A stretch of DNA of 64,000 nt from Misgurnus anguillicaudatus. Lineage: Eukaryota; Chordata; Actinopteri; Cypriniformes; Cobitidae. Positions 60,368 through 64,000 of this stretch are shown here, piece after piece (positions within the stretch are counted from its first letter, which is position 1; the number at the start of each line of letters is the position of its first letter). Under the pieces are notes generated by a model. It searched no databases. It worked only from the letters and a program-made list of their open reading frames with translations, and had not been told where the DNA came from. The stretch spans positions 32,886,501 through 32,950,500 of the forward strand of contig NC_073358.2 in the NCBI RefSeq assembly GCF_027580225.2, in the 5' to 3' direction. A program made the translations under genes and the position numbers.

Positions 60368-62565
60368 TACACTGTTAGACATTTCCGTAATTTTTACAGT
60401 TATTTACTGTATATCACCCAGTATTATACTGTAAACTATTTATACAGTACATAACTGTAATTCGCGTGGCATTTTGGGAATTTTCTGTGACATCATACAT
60501 CATATACAGTAATTTACTGTATTTTTTAAAATTGCTGTATGCAACTGTATATTTTCTAACAGTCTTTTGGTGGTATTTTCCTTGTTCACACAAATCCTTA
60601 TTTTATTTTTCTCAAAATCATCATTTTTGACAATTGTATACACACAGGCGTTGACTTATTCTAGCTAAGGAACCATGTAGCAGCACAGGTGTTCAGAGGA
60701 CCGATTTCAGGTGTGCACATAAACTGAAGAGTTTTCAAACAAGACTTTCCCTGGGACAGCACAGCGGCGCTTTTCAGTTGAAGATACACGAGAGGAGAGA
60801 ATGAAAAAAGACCAGCAAGGTAAAATAATCTATGTAAGTTATTTATTATCAGACCCGCGGTTGTTGTTTACCCGAACGGGACATTTTAAAACCGTTAACC
60901 GGACGCGTTGCTTGACATATAACGGTAATATTAGTTTACCAAAGTCAGCATAAACCTAATTAATAAATCATACTAACTTACGTGTATGCAAGCCTACGAG
61001 CATGCGCGGTGCGTTAAATTACACGCTAGTGTTTTCCTTTTATAAAACTATTATGAAGAAATGCTTAACGTAGCCTAATGTATACGTCAATGATATGAAA
61101 AGATCAGATAGTATATAACGTTACCTGAGAGAATAATTTATTAATATAAAAGCATATTTAAAAAAGTACCCTAAAATACATTTTGCTGGGAGGAAAACTC
61201 TTAATGTGTAAGTTACCACGTTGTGTTTATATTCTCATCCGCTTGGCTTTACCTGTTACATAAATTATGCGTTATTAATAAGGTGTATAACTAAATTTTA
61301 TCTTTCAAATTCGTTAAACTACGTTTAGCATTTTAGAAAGTCCCATGTGAACATAATAAGAGTTTGCTTAACATTTAGTTTTACAAACGTCATATGAGCG
61401 TATGTTATGTGTGTGTGGTGGCCAATCGGAAAAACATTATATTTTAAATGTGAATATGTTTAAAAATAAAGGCTGAAACCTAATTTGCATAAAATAAAGT
61501 TTTAAATTGTGTTTTTGTTTTGTATTAAATTGCCTTTGAGGCCAAGGTAGCTGTACAGTAAATATTCAGCCTCGATCAGAAAACCACGTCCCAGTGTCCT
61601 AACACACAGACCTGTGGCCATGGTGCAGTGATTCGAGTAGAGTACATCTACTCTGGTTATCATTTCAAAACAGTATTTACTGGAAAAATATGAGTGTTTA
61701 GCATCATGTATTAAATGTGTTAAATATGTCCTTTTTTCCCTGCATTTATTCTGCTGTCTAAAATTCTTTGGAAGGATAAATTAAGGAGGATGTAACAAAA
61801 TACACTGCAAGACCTGGAATGAGAGTCATGTGAGGATGAAGAGGAAAACAGAATATCTCCATCCTTTCTTCACCACCTCACAGAGTTTGAGTGAAACAAC
61901 TTGTATTAGGTGAGACACTTCTCAATAAGATACAGTATGTGCTGCATATATGGGTTAGTTAGGTCTCCCTTCTTAACTAACAGCTGTAACAAACAGTACT
62001 GTAAAAAACTGTGGTTCAAAATAATTATGACCATCTTTCTTTTGCTTACAGGACTCACAGGATTATTTTATAACAGAAGTATGGTATTTTTTTGAAGTTA
62101 CTGTATTATTTCTTATGACAATTCATTTTGATGTGCATTCAGAACTGTAAGTACATTTACTGTATTTACTGTAAGTAAAGGCTAAAGAGTATATCTCCTC
62201 TAGTTCTAAGTTCTAGTTCTAACAACGTTCCCAAAGGTCCCAATAATGTTAAGCCAACTTAAAAGTGTCCAGTTTTTAAATTGTTTAGGAATGTTTCTTG
62301 ATTGTGCGAATGTTAAAGGAATGTTACATTTTATTTTCAGACAATGTCATGTTTAAATGTACTCACAATGTTTAAAACGCATGTTTAGTATATTTTATGA
62401 GTGTTTATATGCAATATTTTAACAGAACATTAAGAAATAATGTTTTACAACAGTTTGTAAATAATAGAATGTAATGTTTTTTTATCATTACAAGCAAAAA
62501 CATTCATAACGTTATTGGGAACTTTGGGAACTTTCAAGGAACGTTCTTAGAACCTTTCTCTGTGG

Positions 62566-62700
62566 TTGAGCATTGTGTTAGCATCATAAAACGCCATGGG
62601 TTCGAACAAGGGAATGCACATGCTGATAAAAAATTTATACTTTGCATTGCACTGTATGTTATTTGCCTTTTTCTGTAAATGTGAAGATAAATGTAAAGAC
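62566..62700 (+). repeat. SINE copy inside the 3.4-kb element
   Basis: TTGAGCATTGTGTTAGCATC, box B-like GGGTTCGAACA, and the ACATGCTGATAAA tail region of the 30340 SINE. Confidence 0.55.
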
Positions 62701-63454
62701 AGACAGTCATTGTTTCATTTTAAACCAGTTCTATTTTAAGAGAACTTAACTAGACTAAATAAAAGGGTCACAAAAATTTTAATTTTGCTATTATGATGCT
62801 GATTTTGTGGTGTTTTGGGTTTTCTGGTTACAGTGGTAGTGGATCATGATCACCTCTCCAGCTTCAAAAGTAGGATGCAAAATGTATAACACCAAATCAT
62901 TATAGCATAACTCCATGTAACTTGACATAATTTAAAGTCGTCTAAAGGCAGACATGATTGCGTGTGAAGTCCTATGCCAAAGACTCTCCAAATACTGCAT
63001 CTACACATTCTTCCTGATGTGTATATTTTGTTGGTATATCCTGGTTGTTGCAGACTTGACAGTAAACTTGACTGTGAGTATCCTATCCATCAGGTATAGC
63101 TGTTTACTTGCATTACTCATTTAGAGAAATGACGGGTCAAAATTGATTATATGGATTATATTTTCATCACCCCTTTTTGTATGTCTTTGGGACACTTGAA
63201 ATATATAGCACGTATAATGTGGAGCCATTTTATAATGCGGTCACAGACTACTCCCATTGTAACTGGAAAACCAAAGAAAATCATTGTTTAAATTATAAAA
63301 TTACAATTTTTGGATTAACTACACCTGTAACCAGTGTTATACGTATGTATGTTTATAATTTGTGTTATTTTAAATGTATTACTGCAAATGATTTGAAATG
63401 TGTATGTTTTAAATGTAATTTCACACAACTTCTTAAAGTATTTGTTTTGTTTTA

Positions 63455-63460
63455 AATAAA
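63455..63460 (+). promoter_or_regulatory. Poly(A) signal AATAAA
   Basis: TTTTAAATAAAGGCTTC, followed within 30 bp by a T/G-rich stretch. Confidence 0.4.
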
Positions 63461-63892
63461 GGCTTCAATATTTGAAATTGTCTCTTTGAATTAAATGTTA
63501 GCAGTATCTGTAGGTTAAAATGTAAAAACAATTTTTATCTAAAAATTATAGCTAATTTAAATATAATAAAAATGAATGTATAAAAAATAAAAAGAATAGT
63601 AGTATAGTATACAGTAGTATACTGTAAACCTGGGTTTTTTTACAGTAGCACACTGTATTACATATTTACAGTAGCATTTAAATACTGTAAAATGGAAATA
63701 CAGTTTAGAACTGTAAATCTTATTTACAGTAGCCTACTGGCAACAGTGTTGCCAGTAGGTTACTGTAAAAATCCTTGAAAATGTCTAACAGTGTAGACAT
63801 GAAAAGGAGCCTTCAATAGGGTAAATAACAGATAGCAGTATAGTTTCAGTATAACCTGAGCGCTTGGACTGACAAAGGTCCATAACTGTTAA

Positions 63893-64000
63893 AGGAACAG
63901 TATGTAGGATTGTGGCCAAAACTGATATTGCAATCACAAAACTTGTGGCTAAAACTGGTATTGCAATCACACAACTGGTGGCCAATACAAAATGACAACA
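63893..64000. mobile_element. TTAA element, second copy of the 45397 family (cut by window end)
   Basis: TTAA (63889-63892) then AGGAACAGTATGTAGGATTG. A 33-bp unit (GTGGCCAAAACTG...) is duplicated in tandem at 63912-63944 and 63945-63977, single in the 45397 copy. Confidence 0.85.

Larger units (their letters stand above)
60660..63475 (+). ncRNA. Hypothetical spliced transcript inside the 3.4-kb element
   Basis: Possible exon ends: donor AAG|GTAAAA at 60820, exon about 61785-61909 ending TTAG|GTGAGA, acceptors GGTTACAG at 62833 and GTTGTTGCAG at 63053, poly(A) signal AATAAA at 63455-63460 followed by a TGTCTCTTTG stretch. An ATG at 60801 gives only about 50 codons if the first two exons join. 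Exon borders are guesses without transcript data. Confidence 0.2.
60370..63793. mobile_element. 3.4-kb CACTG-ended element with exon-like interior
   Basis: CACTGTTAGACATTTCCG to its imperfect complement AAAATGTCTAACAGTG, TA at 60368-60369 and 63794-63795. Both subterminal regions are packed with ACTGTA/TACAGT, as expected for transposase-binding arrays of EnSpm/CACTA-type elements; the TA flank would also fit Tc1/mariner. No transposase frame was found. A SINE copy lies at 62566-62700 and a poly(A) signal at 63455. Confidence 0.75.

Overview
This window looks like teleost nuclear DNA, most likely from a cyprinid (carp/minnow-type) fish. The evidence is a vertebrate SERCA gene split by short GT-AG exons, a DANA-like SINE, several tRNA-derived SINE copies, and a very high load of non-autonomous DNA transposons (hAT, Harbinger-like, TTAA-targeting and CACTG-ended elements). 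There are no bacterial operons, CRISPR arrays or phage genes.

The one gene I can name is on the minus strand: atp2a3 (SERCA3, sarco/endoplasmic reticulum Ca2+-ATPase 3). Thirteen coding exons lie between 50504 and 37494. They join without a phase error into 641 codons (640 residues plus stop), equivalent to about residue 366 to the C-terminus of SERCA. The first ~365 residues, including the phosphorylated aspartate, are absent. The upstream intron therefore fills everything from 50505 to beyond 64000, or the 5' part is not here.

Layout. 1-18 kb is gene-poor: hAT, Harbinger-like and 4-bp-TSD elements. 17.9-21.1 kb holds a decayed THAP-domain exon, a possible short first coding exon on the plus strand, and a GC-rich promoter-like block. 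21-34.5 kb is dense with foldback and nested elements, the clearest being a four-deep nest at 31.9-34.4 kb. 34.4-37.5 kb is probably the atp2a3 3' UTR and downstream flank. 37.5-50.5 kb is atp2a3, with transposons in nearly every large intron. 50.5-64 kb is upstream intron or flank with more repeats, ending in a 3.4-kb CACTG-ended element that carries exon-like splice sites and a poly(A) signal.

Many transposons could be delimited exactly because their target-site duplications (TSDs) are readable: 8 bp for hAT, TTAA for a piggyBac/Kolobok-type group, TTA/TAA for Harbinger-like elements, and 4 bp for an unassigned family with GGGTGATTCTC ends. All family assignments are by eye from termini and TSDs.
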